From NCBI GenBank assembly GCA_958296295.1, contig OY282460.1:1488001-1552000 (forward strand): a stretch of DNA of 64,000 bases, in the 5' to 3' direction. Source of the DNA: an uncultured Pseudomonadales bacterium. Lineage in GTDB: Bacteria > Pseudomonadota > Gammaproteobacteria > Pseudomonadales > Azotimanducaceae. Under the pieces are notes generated by a model. It saw nothing but the letters and a program-made list of their open reading frames with translations. It searched no databases and was not told where the DNA came from. Positions 48,401-56,876 of this stretch are shown piece by piece. The position numbers and the translations under genes were made by a program. Positions within the stretch are counted from its first letter, which is position 1; every line of letters starts with the position of its first letter.

Positions 48401-48960
48401 GAGCGCAGGAGCGCTACCAGCATCGCCACCAATGCGCCCCAGAACACCAGCGCCACCGGCGCGTCGAGAAGGAGGAAGATGCCGAGGGAAACCGGTTCCA
48501 GCCCGGACCCGAGCGGCCACTCTAGCCGCACCATCAGCGTGCCGGCGATTTGCAGCCCCGCGGTCAGCACCAAAAGCGGCAGCCAAACGGTGAGCGTCGT
48601 CGCAAGCAAACGGCCCGCCAATAGCGCGATGTTGGAAACGGGGCGCGCGTCCAGCGTTTCGGCCATGCGCGCCGTCTCGTCCCGCGCGCGGCCATCGAAG
48701 GTCATGAAGACCACACCCACGAGGAGAATCCACAGCGTCAACAGGCCAAGCGCCGGGAGATTGAAGCGCGGAGGCGCGCCGCCGAGCCAGACGTGATTGA
48801 CGCTCGAAGCCGTGTAGTTGGCCGCGCCAAAACCAAACGCTACCGTGGCGAACAGCCAAGTGCGCAACATGCGCCGGGCCGCACGCAGCTCGGCCGCGCA
48901 AACGCCGGCGAGCGCTTGCAGGCCAGTCGCCCCGGCACGCCGCGTTTTGGTCTTCGCCAT
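45466..48960 (-). CDS. ABC-permease/M1-peptidase-like fusion protein lacking the zinc motif
   Basis: The 1164-aa product starts with about seven membrane helices at residues 20-310 (ALGLLTLWILLVGVVFM, LLATTLTVWLPLLVL, GIFLLLDAPVALVFWGAL), like ABC-2 permeases fused to M1-like domains. A large extracytoplasmic region follows with M1-type beta-domain features (DVERLTGRVGIEPG, FGYLDSAVDAMGETLLGYP) and helical repeats. I do not find HExxH; the aligned position reads QLMAEHGFPTSRFT. The C-terminal end (DADAIRWQRL-type ending ADAIRWQRLEGV, SFTTALPVAGHWRLHYHLP) looks like a golvesin-type beta-sandwich. It lacks a neighbouring ABC ATPase gene. I start at ATG 48960; ATG 49011 is in frame. Peptidase activity is unlikely; function is unknown. 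Confidence 0.65.
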   Translation of the reverse strand: MAKTKTRRAGATGLQALAGVCAAELRAARRMLRTWLFATVAFGFGAANYTASSVNHVWLGGAPPRFNLPALGLLTLWILLVGVVFMTFDGRARDETARMAETLDARPVSNIALLAGRLLATTLTVWLPLLVLTAGLQIAGTLMVRLEWPLGSGLEPVSLGIFLLLDAPVALVFWGALVAMLVALLRSRWIGAALAAALLALNFYVIFNIPMYLLPALSGVTNLGLPGSEILPRGASSVDVAARLATLVVAGGLLAVAAGVLPRRDQTPRLRHLAIGCGLAATGTAAIVALAWQAQAAHDERLGWAQTHRELSGEARLDVERLTGRVGIEPGRRLSIQVEVTATAPEATALDTLRFSLNPAMRVASVAVDGTALPHSHRHGLLTVTPPEPLAAKQRVRVAIEAHGIPDARFGYLDSAVDAMGETLLGYPIVLLGDQASLFDESYLALTPSVRWLPAAGANYAAPPDFHELALAVDMPQGWHAAGAGRVPSEAGARFEPGVPIPEFALFAAPLKRLAMSVHGVVCELLIHPKHMGNIDYLAAIGKDEPVDDESAGPTPSSLMVIEVHDGETEPRRTLLDDRARTAAENIRGRLERWLSGEHAPTYPHQVVSMVEVPGQLRRYRGGWLMDTAQAFPGVQLMAEHGFPTSRFTERPRPRELPEEQWLDFLAAQIDYSGPHGIALTVGAPRNLGAFLTRATGEGAAAADHLLEWLTEWRVRGVRENAPAHWLLVGPGQQAPFLWRAVGRAMASSNMASNRYLFFPMRLEDESEAMSRKMAFAAFDPRSVENGADILIHKGNLVALSIQRLLGLEKVARFLALMRERHGGEAFTLEDLAQALIDVDPAIGPFLENVLFRPSLPGFLASDAQVDRLADDETGNPRYQIRVAVRNDEPVPGVAGISYRTGDFGYQWSPFALVPGSSAVEIGVVTREPPAEVRLETYLSLNRRILRLRLPPVDATSIVEEPPLVGSRPSDWRPRALGIVVDDLDPGFATVSPPPGWGQGRTEAADDDRLPEFGRSDDGNGHRWHRQADMNAVIWGKYRRTLARIVAGKGEGQASFTTALPVAGHWRLHYHLPGASFSEDHYMRANSWWERADDFGEMDIRIVVGEGDAKALEVAFDAALASPGWNSLGTWELPAGPVRVVVTDATTGDIVVADAIRWQRLEGV

Positions 48961-49211
48961 GGCCGAGCCTTTTGTTGTGAACCAGGCTGGTCGCCGGCCG
49001 CCAGCCTTCATTTTCCGAGCCGATCGCGGGCATTTTGATCCGTTGGGCGGAACCCAACGGATTGGCCGGCAGCGTGCCGCGATGCGTCCGTTTCTTGGCT
49101 GCGCGCCAGCCTAAGCCTTTGTGCGACTTGGCGATTGCCGCGCTGCGCGTAGTTTAACATTGAGGACGATAGCCAACTCCAAAGAGGCCCCAAGAGGCCC
49201 AGAGACAGGCC

Positions 49212-49511
49212 ATGAACCAATCAACCCAAACCCAACCAGAGTGGCTGGCGTGGTTTCAGCCCGCCGTACTGGTCGCTTTGCTGGTGGCTGTCGTCGGGGG
49301 AACTTGGCACATCTCGGCGCAGGGCGCCCGCCTCGAAACCAAGGTGGAGCAAAACGCCGCCGCCTTGGCCGAGCTCCGCGACGCGATCCGGGCCAACGGT
49401 GTGGCGATCAACGCCAACGCGGTCGCCATCGGCAAACTCACCGGCCAGTACGAGGAGCACCAACGCCATCACGAACGCTTGGTGGCGCGCCAGACCGAGC
49501 AAGACCCTTAA
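49212..49511 (+). CDS. Small single-pass membrane protein with coiled-coil tail, copy 1
   Basis: The 99-aa product has one hydrophobic helix at residues about 17-35 (AVLVALLVAVVGGTWHIS), then a Glu/Ala/Asn-rich segment with heptad spacing (LETKVEQNAAALAELRDAI) and a charged C-terminal tail (YEEHQRHHERLVARQTEQDP). It is probably N-in, with the coiled coil outside or free in the periplasm. An AGAGGCC site lies upstream, and the gene is preserved in two copies with few coding changes, which supports its being real. I do not recognise the family. No enzymatic motif is visible. Confidence 0.6.
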   Translation: MNQSTQTQPEWLAWFQPAVLVALLVAVVGGTWHISAQGARLETKVEQNAAALAELRDAIRANGVAINANAVAIGKLTGQYEEHQRHHERLVARQTEQDP

Positions 49512-49762
49512 GCCTCAGCCTAAACTGTCGCAGTAGAAACAGCCAGAGACATGAGGCCGGCCAAGGCCGGCCAAGGGGTTGAGTCGCGGTCTTGAGATCA
49601 GTTAGGCAAGACCCAACGGATTGGCCAGCATCGTGCCGCGATGCGTCCGTTTCTTGGCCGTGCGCAAGCCTAAGCCGTTGTCCGACTTTGGCAATTGCGG
49701 CGCAGCGGGTTTAACGTTGCAGGGCGATAGCCAACTCCAAAGAGGCCCAAGAAACCAAGTCC

Positions 49763-50056
49763 ATGACGCAATCAACCGAAACCCAACCAGAGTGGCTGGC
49801 GTGGTTTCAGCCCGCCGTACTGGTCGCTTTGCTGGTGGGCATCGTCGGGGGAACTTGGCACATCTCGGCACAGGGCGCCCGCCTCGAAACCAAAGTGGAG
49901 CAAAACGCCGCCACCATCGCGGAAACCCGCGAGGCCATCGCGCAAACCCGCGAGGCTGACGCCGCGGCCTTTGCCGAGCTGCGTGACGCGATCCGGGCCA
50001 ACGGTGTGGCGATCAACGCCAATGCGGTCGCCATCGGCAAACTCAACGGTCAATGA
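49763..50056 (+). CDS. Small single-pass membrane protein with coiled-coil tail, copy 2
   Basis: This 97-aa paralogue of the preceding gene shares residues 1-50 almost exactly (PEWLAWFQPAVLVALLVGIV). It gains a 16-residue insertion (TREAIAQTREADAAAF) that extends the heptad pattern by about two turns, then loses the charged C-terminal tail: it stops at GKLNGQ where copy 1 continues. Its stop overlaps the end of the convergent sulfotransferase gene by seven bases, so the 3' end was probably trimmed when the duplication formed or the neighbour arrived. Function is unknown. Confidence 0.6.
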   Translation: MTQSTETQPEWLAWFQPAVLVALLVGIVGGTWHISAQGARLETKVEQNAATIAETREAIAQTREADAAAFAELRDAIRANGVAINANAVAIGKLNGQ

Positions 50057-50688
50057 ACGTCAAGCTCGCGTGCCAGCTTGGCCAAGTGCCGCTTGCCGCA
50101 CTCGTAAATGTCCATGTCCAATGCGTTTGTGCGTTCAATGAGCTGTCGCAAAGGAGCGGGAATCTGGTAGGAGTCCGCTAGGTCTTTGCTCGGGTTCACA
50201 TTGTCCGGGGGCGGGGCGGGCACGGCCGACAGGCCGAATCGACGAACGAAGACGCCCACGCTTCTCGCATAGTCCTCGGTAACCCCCACAAAGTCGAAGG
50301 AGCTGATGTCCGTGTTCCACAGGAACTTCGTGTATGTGTTGTGGAATCGCTCCAAGCGGCAGAACTCGGCGAATGTCAGGTCTTTTACCGTCTCCCCGCC
50401 GTTGCGCTTGCCGAAGAAGAAGCGCGATGCGATTCGTTCCACGGGATGCCGGAGCCAGACCGCGAGATCGCAAGGCATTTTGCCAGCATACTTCGCCGCC
50501 AAGAAATGCCCGTGTACACAGTCGAAATTGGTCGCTAGATCGGCGGGTGGCGCGAACTCCAACGCTTTGGCGTTTCGGACGTCCGCAGTGTCGAGCAGTG
50601 GTTCATCCCGGTAATCGAACAACAGGCGCTCGCCAAACAAGGGAAGGAGCACCGATTGGCGGAACGTTACGCCTCCTGTCTTGGGCAT
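50050..50688 (-). CDS. Sulfotransferase family protein, apparently lacking the usual N-terminus
   Basis: The 212-aa product opens in the PAPS 5'-phosphosulfate loop (MPKTGGVTFRQSV; family HIPKTGGTSL). The 3'-phosphate site follows as VWLRHPVERIASRFFF, then FAEFCRLERFHNTYTKFLW and FVGVTEDYARSVGVFVRRFG, the pattern of heparan-sulfate-type and bacterial sulfotransferases. Family members normally start 3-10 residues before PKTGG with a beta strand. In-frame codons upstream read FAILVSVH and fit that strand, but no ATG, GTG, TTG or CTG occurs before the stop. The gene may use a rare start such as ATT, or be 5'-truncated. The acceptor is unknown. Confidence 0.72.
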   Translation of the reverse strand: MPKTGGVTFRQSVLLPLFGERLLFDYRDEPLLDTADVRNAKALEFAPPADLATNFDCVHGHFLAAKYAGKMPCDLAVWLRHPVERIASRFFFGKRNGGETVKDLTFAEFCRLERFHNTYTKFLWNTDISSFDFVGVTEDYARSVGVFVRRFGLSAVPAPPPDNVNPSKDLADSYQIPAPLRQLIERTNALDMDIYECGKRHLAKLARELDVH

Positions 50689-50793
50689 GTGGACCGAAAC
50701 AAGAATGGCGAACCCCCGCGCCTGTGCAAGATCAAAAGGATCATAGCGTAACGGGGCTCGGCCTATGCCGTTGCCAGCGCTCGCGCAGGGGGT

Positions 50794-53700
50794 CTACCAG
50801 GTGTCCACGTTGCGCCGCTTCTTGCCGCTTGCACGGGTGCGCCAGCCGGGCGGTTCCCGGGACTGCGCGGCATCGAACGCCATGGTGATCCAGCGTCGCG
50901 AATCCGCCGGATCGATCACGTCGTCCACGGCGAACGACATGCCGGCGTTCAGCGCCTTGCCGCGTTCGTAGGCCGCCGCCACCAGCGCCTCGTAGCGCGC
51001 GATGCGCGCCTCGGTGTCGTCGATGGCGGCCAGCTCGTTGCGAAAGCCAAGCTTCACCTGTCCTTCCAAACCCATGCCGCCAAACTCGCCTGTGGGCCAG
51101 GCAACGGCCGCCAACGGCTCTTTGAAGCCGCCGCCGGCCATCGCTTGCGCGCCCAGCCCGTACGCTTTGCGCAGAACGATGGTGAGGTGCGGCACGGTGA
51201 GGTTCGCGCCGGTGACGAACAGGCGGCTGCAATGGCGCACGAGGCCCGTCTTCTCCACTTCCGGGCCAACCATCATGCCCGGCGTGTCGCAGAGCACCAG
51301 CACCGGGATGTCGAAGGCGTCGCACAGCTGCAGGAAACGCGCGGCTTTGTCTGATCCGTCGCTGTCGATGGCGCCCGAGAGATGTTCCGGGTTGTTCGCC
51401 AGCACGCCGATGGGGCGGCCTTCGACGCGGATGAGGGCCGTCACCATGCCGAGGCCGAACTTCGGGCGCAGCTCCAGCATCGAGCCGGTGTCGGCCAAGG
51501 TGTGGACGACGTCGCGCACTTTGTACACGCGCAGGCGGTTTTCAGGCACGACGTTGCGCAGATGCCGTTGGTCGACGCAAGTCCAATCCGCTGTTCGGCC
51601 TTGGAAATAGGAGAGGTACCGTTTCGCCACCGCCACGGCTTGCGCTTCGTCCTCCACCGCCACGTCCACCACGCCGCTGGCGGTTTGCACATCCAGCGGG
51701 CCGATCTCTTCGGGTCGGAACACGCCGAGGTTGCCGCCCTCGATCAACGCCGGGCCGCCCATGCCGATGTTGGCGTTGCGCGTGGCGATGATCACGTCGC
51801 AGCAGCCGAGCAACGAGGCGTTGCCGGCAAAACAGTAGCGCGAGGTGATTCCCACCATCGGCACCAATCCGGAAAGTCGGCCCATGGACGCGAACGTGGG
51901 CGTGTCCAGTGGGCGGCTTGGCGCGTCGAAACGCGCCGCTGGCGTGGGCGCGGCGGCCGGTGGGGATTGCGTTGGCGGCCCCTGCCGCCGGCCGCCGGTG
52001 CCGGCGCGTCCGCCGCCGCCTTCGGCGAACAGGACCAAGGGGATGCGCCACTTCTCGGCGATCTCCAACATGCGGTCGGTCTTGGGGTGGTTGATGGCCC
52101 CCTGCGTGCCGGCCAGCACGGTGTAGTCGTAGGACATCACCACGCAGCGCGCGCGCTCTGCGCCGAACAACCGGCCGTTGACGGCACCGACGCCGGTCAC
52201 CATGCCGTCCGTCGGAAACTTGCGGATGGTCTCGGCGAGTGGCAAGCCCGTGCCGGGTGTGAGGACTAGCTGGCCGTGCTCCACGAAGCTGCCTTCGTCG
52301 CACAGGTCGTCCACGTTCTCCCGTGCGGTGCGCTGGCCGGTGCGGCGGCGCTTCGCCAGGGCGTCCGGGCGGGCGGCGTCCAAGGTCACCGCGTGGCGCT
52401 CGTGAACTTCGGCCAAGTCTGGGCGGACATGCGTCAGATCCACTTCGGCGTCGCCGGCGTAGTGGCCGGATTCCACCTCGCGCTCCTCCACGAGGGCGAG
52501 GGCGTGACCTTCCCACACGGTATCGCCGGCCGCCACTGTCACCTGCCGCACGGTACCGGCCACGGGCGTGCGAATCTCGTGCTCCATCTTCATCGCTTCC
52601 ATCACCAGCACGAGGGTGTTCGCGGTCACGTCTTCGCCCGGTCGCACTTCGACACTCACGACGGTGCCCTGCATTGGGGCGACCACGGCGGTTTGGCCGT
52701 CAGGCGCTTGCGGTGTTTGCTGCGGCGCGTCAGCCGCTGACGACTTGCCGTGTTCGAGCACCGCGAGCGGATCGTCGCTTGCGAGTTTCGCGCCCGCTTG
52801 GCTCGGCGCCGCGCGCGCCGTTTCGGTCTCGAAGTGGCGCGACGGCTGTTGGGCTTCCTCGGCCGCCTCCGCCACCAGCGCGGCCATGTGCTCGTCCACA
52901 AAGCGCGTATGCACGACCGGCGAGGCCAACGCCCGGCGCATGATGGCGCGCAGGAACGGGATGTTGGTCGCCACGCCCTCGACGCGAAAGTCCGCCAGCG
53001 CCCGGCCGGCCTTCCGCACCGCGCTTTGGAAGGAGCTGTCGCTGGCCACGACCACTTTCGCGAGCAGCGAATCGAACAGGGTGCTCACGGCGTAGCCGGC
53101 GTAGCCGAAGGTGTCCGTGCGGATGCCGGGGCCGGTGGGCGGCTCGAACGCGGTCAAGACGCCGCCGGCCGGCATCGTGGCGCCGGCCGCGGTCATGGTC
53201 TCCATGTTCACCCGCGCCTGCACGGCGTGGCCGCGCACTGGCGGCGGCGCGTCGATGCCGAGGCTCCCCAGCGTCTCGCCCTGCGCCAAGCGAAGTTGCA
53301 GTCGCACCAGATCGACGCCAGTCACCTCTTCGGTGATCGTGTGCTCCACTTGCAACCGGGCGTTCGCCTCGATGAAGTGGAAACCTTGGGCCGCGGGTGG
53401 CCCGGTCACCAGGAACTCGAACGTGCCGAGGCTTTGGTAGTTCGCCGCTGCGGCCAACTTCAGCGCCGCCGACGCGAGGCCGGCTCGCACCGCGGGCGCA
53501 AGCGCCGGTGCCGGCGCCACTTCAATGAGCTTCTGGTGGCGCCGCTGAATGGTGCAATCGCGATCGCCGAAATGGCAGAAACCGCCGGCGCCGTCCGCCG
53601 CCACCTGCACTTCCACATGGCGGGCGTTCTCCAAGAACTGCTCCACGAACACGTCGGCTTGGCCGAACGCCGCTTTCGCCTCGGATCGCGCCCGCCGATA

Positions 53701-54234
53701 GGCGTCCTCCACGGCGCCGGCTTCGCGCACGATGCGCATGCCCCGGCCACCGCCGCCGCCAGCCGCCTTGAAGAGCATGGCAGAGTCCGCCGGCAGCGTG
53801 TCGAAAAATCGCCTCGCCGCAGCCAGATCGACGGGTTCCGAAAGGCCGGCCACCACCGGCACGTCGTTCGCCTCGGCCAAGCGCCGGGCGCGCGTCTTGT
53901 CGCCGAACAGCGCCAACGCTTCGGCGGTGGGCCCGACGAAGTTGATGTTCTCCTTGGCGCACAGCTTCGCGAACGCCGCGTTTTCGCTGAGAAAGCCGTA
54001 GCCGGGATGCACCGCGTCGCAGTCGGTCTCCCGCGCCAGCCGAACAATGGCGTCCATGTCGAGGTAGGCGCGAGCGCCTTGGCCGGGCAACGCCGCCGCG
54101 GCGTCGGTCCTGCGCACGTGCAAAGAGCGCGAATCGTCCGAGCAGAAGACCCCCACGGTGGGGATGTCCAGTTCCGCGGCGGCGCGGGCGATGCGGATGG
54201 CGATTTCGCCGCGGTTGGCGATGAGCAGCTTCAT
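50794..54234 (-). CDS. Single-chain acyl-CoA carboxylase (biotin carboxylase, BCCP and carboxyltransferase fused)
   Basis: The 1146-aa protein carries an ATP-grasp biotin carboxylase at residues 1-450 ([18 protein letters not shown], the [11 protein letters not shown] loop, [20 protein letters not shown]). A biotinyl domain has Lys549 in EAMKMEHEI, and a beta-type then alpha-type carboxyltransferase follows ([55 protein letters not shown]). This is the architecture of long-chain acyl-CoA carboxylases, which carboxylate acyl-CoA with bicarbonate and ATP. An unusual Gly/Pro/Ala-rich insertion of about 30 residues ([15 protein letters not shown]) splits the carboxyltransferase between FAEGGGG and [10 protein letters not shown] start at ATG 54234; the open frame extends 18 codons upstream. 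Confidence 0.88.
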   Translation of the reverse strand: MKLLIANRGEIAIRIARAAAELDIPTVGVFCSDDSRSLHVRRTDAAAALPGQGARAYLDMDAIVRLARETDCDAVHPGYGFLSENAAFAKLCAKENINFVGPTAEALALFGDKTRARRLAEANDVPVVAGLSEPVDLAAARRFFDTLPADSAMLFKAAGGGGGRGMRIVREAGAVEDAYRRARSEAKAAFGQADVFVEQFLENARHVEVQVAADGAGGFCHFGDRDCTIQRRHQKLIEVAPAPALAPAVRAGLASAALKLAAAANYQSLGTFEFLVTGPPAAQGFHFIEANARLQVEHTITEEVTGVDLVRLQLRLAQGETLGSLGIDAPPPVRGHAVQARVNMETMTAAGATMPAGGVLTAFEPPTGPGIRTDTFGYAGYAVSTLFDSLLAKVVVASDSSFQSAVRKAGRALADFRVEGVATNIPFLRAIMRRALASPVVHTRFVDEHMAALVAEAAEEAQQPSRHFETETARAAPSQAGAKLASDDPLAVLEHGKSSAADAPQQTPQAPDGQTAVVAPMQGTVVSVEVRPGEDVTANTLVLVMEAMKMEHEIRTPVAGTVRQVTVAAGDTVWEGHALALVEEREVESGHYAGDAEVDLTHVRPDLAEVHERHAVTLDAARPDALAKRRRTGQRTARENVDDLCDEGSFVEHGQLVLTPGTGLPLAETIRKFPTDGMVTGVGAVNGRLFGAERARCVVMSYDYTVLAGTQGAINHPKTDRMLEIAEKWRIPLVLFAEGGGGRAGTGGRRQGPPTQSPPAAAPTPAARFDAPSRPLDTPTFASMGRLSGLVPMVGITSRYCFAGNASLLGCCDVIIATRNANIGMGGPALIEGGNLGVFRPEEIGPLDVQTASGVVDVAVEDEAQAVAVAKRYLSYFQGRTADWTCVDQRHLRNVVPENRLRVYKVRDVVHTLADTGSMLELRPKFGLGMVTALIRVEGRPIGVLANNPEHLSGAIDSDGSDKAARFLQLCDAFDIPVLVLCDTPGMMVGPEVEKTGLVRHCSRLFVTGANLTVPHLTIVLRKAYGLGAQAMAGGGFKEPLAAVAWPTGEFGGMGLEGQVKLGFRNELAAIDDTEARIARYEALVAAAYERGKALNAGMSFAVDDVIDPADSRRWITMAFDAAQSREPPGWRTRASGKKRRNVDTW

Positions 54235-54435
54235 GGAACCCGAATGTCGCGCCCGAACCTCCGGGCCAAGCGGCGTAACATACCGCAAGCCGCCCAGGGC
54301 GATGCCATCTTGCGGCTCGTCGGACGCACCCGGGGCGTGGGCCGCTTGGGTGGTCCGCGCCTATCGCGTCATGGCCAACCGGCCGGCGGACAAAGTGCGC
54401 TACGCTTGGCGGTCGTCGCGGACTACTCGAAAGTC

Positions 54436-54630
54436 ATGCCGGAACCCGAACGCATCGTCCCCTGTCCCAACTGTCGCAAGCCGGCGCGTTGGAGCGTGGC
54501 AAACCGCTACCGACCGTTCTGTTCGGAGCGCTGCCGGCTGATCGATTTCGGCGAATGGGCGGAGGAACGCTACCGCATCCCCGGCGAGGAACTGCCGCAG
54601 CAGTCGCTCGAAGATCCAGAGCACGATTGA
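54436..54630 (+). CDS. yacG: DNA gyrase inhibitor YacG
   Basis: This 64-aa protein has the YacG four-Cys zinc ribbon: CPNC near residue 9 and CSERC near residue 29, around [10 protein letters not shown], then [16 protein letters not shown]. YacG binds the GyrB C-terminal part and blocks DNA binding by gyrase; it is usually paired with coaE, which is not visible here. The start is ATG 54436. It is too small to be certain of its operon; metY begins 87 bases downstream in the same direction. Confidence 0.9.
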   Translation: MPEPERIVPCPNCRKPARWSVANRYRPFCSERCRLIDFGEWAEERYRIPGEELPQQSLEDPEHD

Positions 54631-54717
54631 GTCGTGGACGATCCGCCACACCCATCGCGCCGGCGCCTCGACTTCGCGCCGCAACCGCCGTCGCGATGCC
54701 GGGAACCGGCCTGACCC

Positions 54718-56034
54718 GTGGCCGATGGGAAACACCGTTCGCCCCGCGCCGCCGGCTTCGACACGCTGGCGTTGCACGCCGGAGCGCGACCCGACGCCGC
54801 CACGGGCGCCCGGGCGACCCCCATCTACCAATCCGCGTCCTTCGTGTTCCCGGACACGGATTTCGCCGCCGGCCTCTTCAACATCGAACGCGCCGGCCAT
54901 GTGTACTCGCGCCTGTCCAACCCCACCAACGCCGTGCTGGAGGAGCGCGTCAGCGCGTTGGAAGGCGGCGTTGGCGCCATCGCGACGGCCAGCGGGCAGG
55001 CGGCAACGCACTTGGCCGTGGCCACGTTGCTCGGCGCCGGGGAGCACATCGTGGCGTCGCGTTCGCTGTACGGCGGCACCCACAACCTGCTCGAATACAC
55101 GCTGCCGCGGTTCGGCATCGAGACGACGTTCGTGGATCCGCGCCGCCCGCAGGCGTTCGGCGACGCCATCAGGCCGAACACGCGGCTCGTTTTCGGCGAG
55201 ATTCTGGGCAATCCGGGATTGGAGGTGCTCGACGTGCCGCAGGTGGCCGAGGTGGCCCACGCCGCCGGGCTGCCGCTTGTGGTGGACGCCACGTTCGCCA
55301 CGCCGTACCTGTGCAAACCCATCGATCTCGGCGCGGACATCGTGATCCATTCGGCCACCAAGTTCCTCTCCGGCCACGGCATCGTCATCGGTGGCCTGGT
55401 GGTGGATGGCGGCGTGTTCGATTGGGAGGCGTCCGGCAAGTTCGCCACCCTCACCGAGCCCTACGAGGGTTTCCACGGCTTGGTGTTCGCCGAGGAGTTC
55501 GGGCCGCAGGCGTTCCTCACCCGGGCGCGCAAAGAGGGCCTGCGCGATTTCGGCGCCTGCATGGCGCCCACGACGGCCTTCCACATTCTGCAAGGTTTGG
55601 AGACGTTGCCGTTGCGCATGGCCCGGCACGTCGAGAACACGCGCGCCGTGGCGCGCCACCTGGCCTCCCACGAAGCGGTCGCGTCGGTCTGCTACCCGGA
55701 ACTCGCCGACCATCCGGACCGGGAACTCGCCGCCCGGCTGCTGCCGCGAGGCGTCGGCGCGGTGTTCAGCTTCGAGCTCAAAGGCGGGCGCGCGGCCGGC
55801 CGCGTCTTCATCGAGAGCCTGACGCTGTTTTCCCATCTGGCCAACGTCGGCGACGCGAAGTCGCTGGTGATTCATCCGGCAAGCACGACGCACCACCGCA
55901 TGGACGCCGCCGCGCTGGCGAACGCCGGCATCGGCGAAGGCATGGTGCGGCTCTCCATCGGTTTGGAGGACGCCGACGACTTGATCGAGGATCTGGATCG
56001 CGCTTTGCGCCGCGCCACCAAGGCGGTCCGTTGA
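54718..56034 (+). CDS. O-acetylhomoserine sulfhydrylase / Cys-Met metabolism PLP enzyme (MetY-like)
   Basis: The 438-aa protein has the family pattern FDTLALHAGARPD, TPIYQSASFVF, YSRLSNPTNAVLEERVSALEGG, and the PLP Lys in HSATKFLSGHG, with ASTTHHRM and GMVRLSIGLED near the end. The length of about 430 residues and the FAAGLFN insertion match O-acetylhomoserine sulfhydrylases better than cystathionine gamma-lyases (about 400). It makes homocysteine from O-acetylhomoserine and sulfide. The start is GTG 54718. Its TGA overlaps the TTG of the next gene. Confidence 0.87.
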   Translation: MADGKHRSPRAAGFDTLALHAGARPDAATGARATPIYQSASFVFPDTDFAAGLFNIERAGHVYSRLSNPTNAVLEERVSALEGGVGAIATASGQAATHLAVATLLGAGEHIVASRSLYGGTHNLLEYTLPRFGIETTFVDPRRPQAFGDAIRPNTRLVFGEILGNPGLEVLDVPQVAEVAHAAGLPLVVDATFATPYLCKPIDLGADIVIHSATKFLSGHGIVIGGLVVDGGVFDWEASGKFATLTEPYEGFHGLVFAEEFGPQAFLTRARKEGLRDFGACMAPTTAFHILQGLETLPLRMARHVENTRAVARHLASHEAVASVCYPELADHPDRELAARLLPRGVGAVFSFELKGGRAAGRVFIESLTLFSHLANVGDAKSLVIHPASTTHHRMDAAALANAGIGEGMVRLSIGLEDADDLIEDLDRALRRATKAVR

Positions 56035-56846
56035 GCGGCGTTCGCGTCTCGGTTCGCGGCCGGCGGGTCTATGTCGGCAACGGCAGCGGATCCCCTGCGC
56101 CGGACGCTCCCGCGTTGGTGTTCGTGCATGGCGCGGGCATGGATCACACCGTCTGGGCGCTGCCCGCCCGCCACTTCGCCCGCAAGGGCTTTCGCGTGTT
56201 GGCGGTGGATCTGCCCGGCCACGGGCGTTCCGCGGGCCCGCCACACGCATCGGTGCCAGACATGTGCGGCTGGCTTTTGGACGTGCTGGAGGTCTGCGGC
56301 GTGGGTTCGGCCGCCGTCGCCGGCCACAGCATGGGTTCGTTGGTGGCGTGGGAATTCGCCCGTCGCCATCCACAGCGCTGTGCCGGTTTGGCCTTGCTCG
56401 GAACCTCCGCGCCCATGCCCGTGACCCCGCTCTTGTTGAACGCCGCGCAAGACAACCACCACGCCGCCATCGACATGGCCAACGCTTGGAGCCACAGCCC
56501 GGCCGGGCGCATCGGCGCGGCGGCGAACCCCGGCACCTGGATGCTCGGCGTCGGCGAACGGCTGCTGGAGCGGGCCGCGCCCGGCGTCTTCCACGCGGAC
56601 CTCGCCGCCTGCGACGCCTATCGCCCGGATAAAGGCGGCGTGTCTTGTCCGGTGCTCGTGGTGGCCGGCGATGCGGATCAAATGACGCCGCCGAAGGCCG
56701 GCGTCGATGTGGCCGCGCGTGCGCCGTCGGCCACCGTGGTGCGGTTGCCGGGCTGCGGGCATTCGATGCTGAGCGAACGTCCGAACGAGGTGTTGGACGC
56801 GCTGGTGGAGGCCTTCGGGAGGTTCGCGCCGGGGGGCTTGCTATAG
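56031..56846 (+). CDS. Alpha/beta-hydrolase family protein
   Basis: The 271-aa protein has HGAGMDHTVW (oxyanion loop), AGHSMGSLVAWEFA with the Ser nucleophile, VVAGDADQMTPP and a final CGHSMLSERPNEV with the His. It belongs to the esterase/lactonase/C-C-hydrolase superfamily. I use TTG 56031, which overlaps the upstream metY stop (TTGA); no ATG lies near the right end of the fold. Its place after MetY is consistent with homoserine ester transfer (MetX-like), but the length and motifs do not show the larger MetX pattern, so I do not make that call. Confidence 0.75.
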   Translation: MSGVRVSVRGRRVYVGNGSGSPAPDAPALVFVHGAGMDHTVWALPARHFARKGFRVLAVDLPGHGRSAGPPHASVPDMCGWLLDVLEVCGVGSAAVAGHSMGSLVAWEFARRHPQRCAGLALLGTSAPMPVTPLLLNAAQDNHHAAIDMANAWSHSPAGRIGAAANPGTWMLGVGERLLERAAPGVFHADLAACDAYRPDKGGVSCPVLVVAGDADQMTPPKAGVDVAARAPSATVVRLPGCGHSMLSERPNEVLDALVEAFGRFAPGGLL

Positions 56847-56876
56847 TCGACAACGTCTTGTTCATTCGGGCGAACA

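Larger units (their letters stand above)
49052..50056 (+). repeat. Two-copy direct duplication containing a promoter region and a small membrane-protein gene
   Basis: Copy 1 runs from about 49052 to 49499 and copy 2 from about 49611 to 50056. Both start at ACCCAACGGATTGGCC, keep CGCGATGCGTCCGTTTCTTG and CGATAGCCAACTCCAAAGAGG, and end in the same coding region. About 110 bases separate them. Divergence is modest, mostly substitutions in the upstream part and a 48-bp coding insertion in copy 2. The first block of copy 1 overlaps the start region of the adjacent permease-fusion gene. Confidence 0.85.

Noticed and set aside
50050..50688. Sulfotransferase as part of a capsule or LPS cluster
   Set aside because: No glycosyltransferase, PAPS synthesis or polymerase gene lies nearby.
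52750..54435. Long N-terminal extension of yacG antisense to the carboxylase
   Set aside because: YacG is a 60-70 residue family, and its zinc ribbon begins right after ATG 54436; the extension mirrors the carboxylase gene.
56031..56846. Homoserine O-acetyltransferase (MetX) for the hydrolase after metY
   Set aside because: At 271 aa it is about 100 residues short of MetX and lacks its lid region; the neighbourhood alone is not enough.
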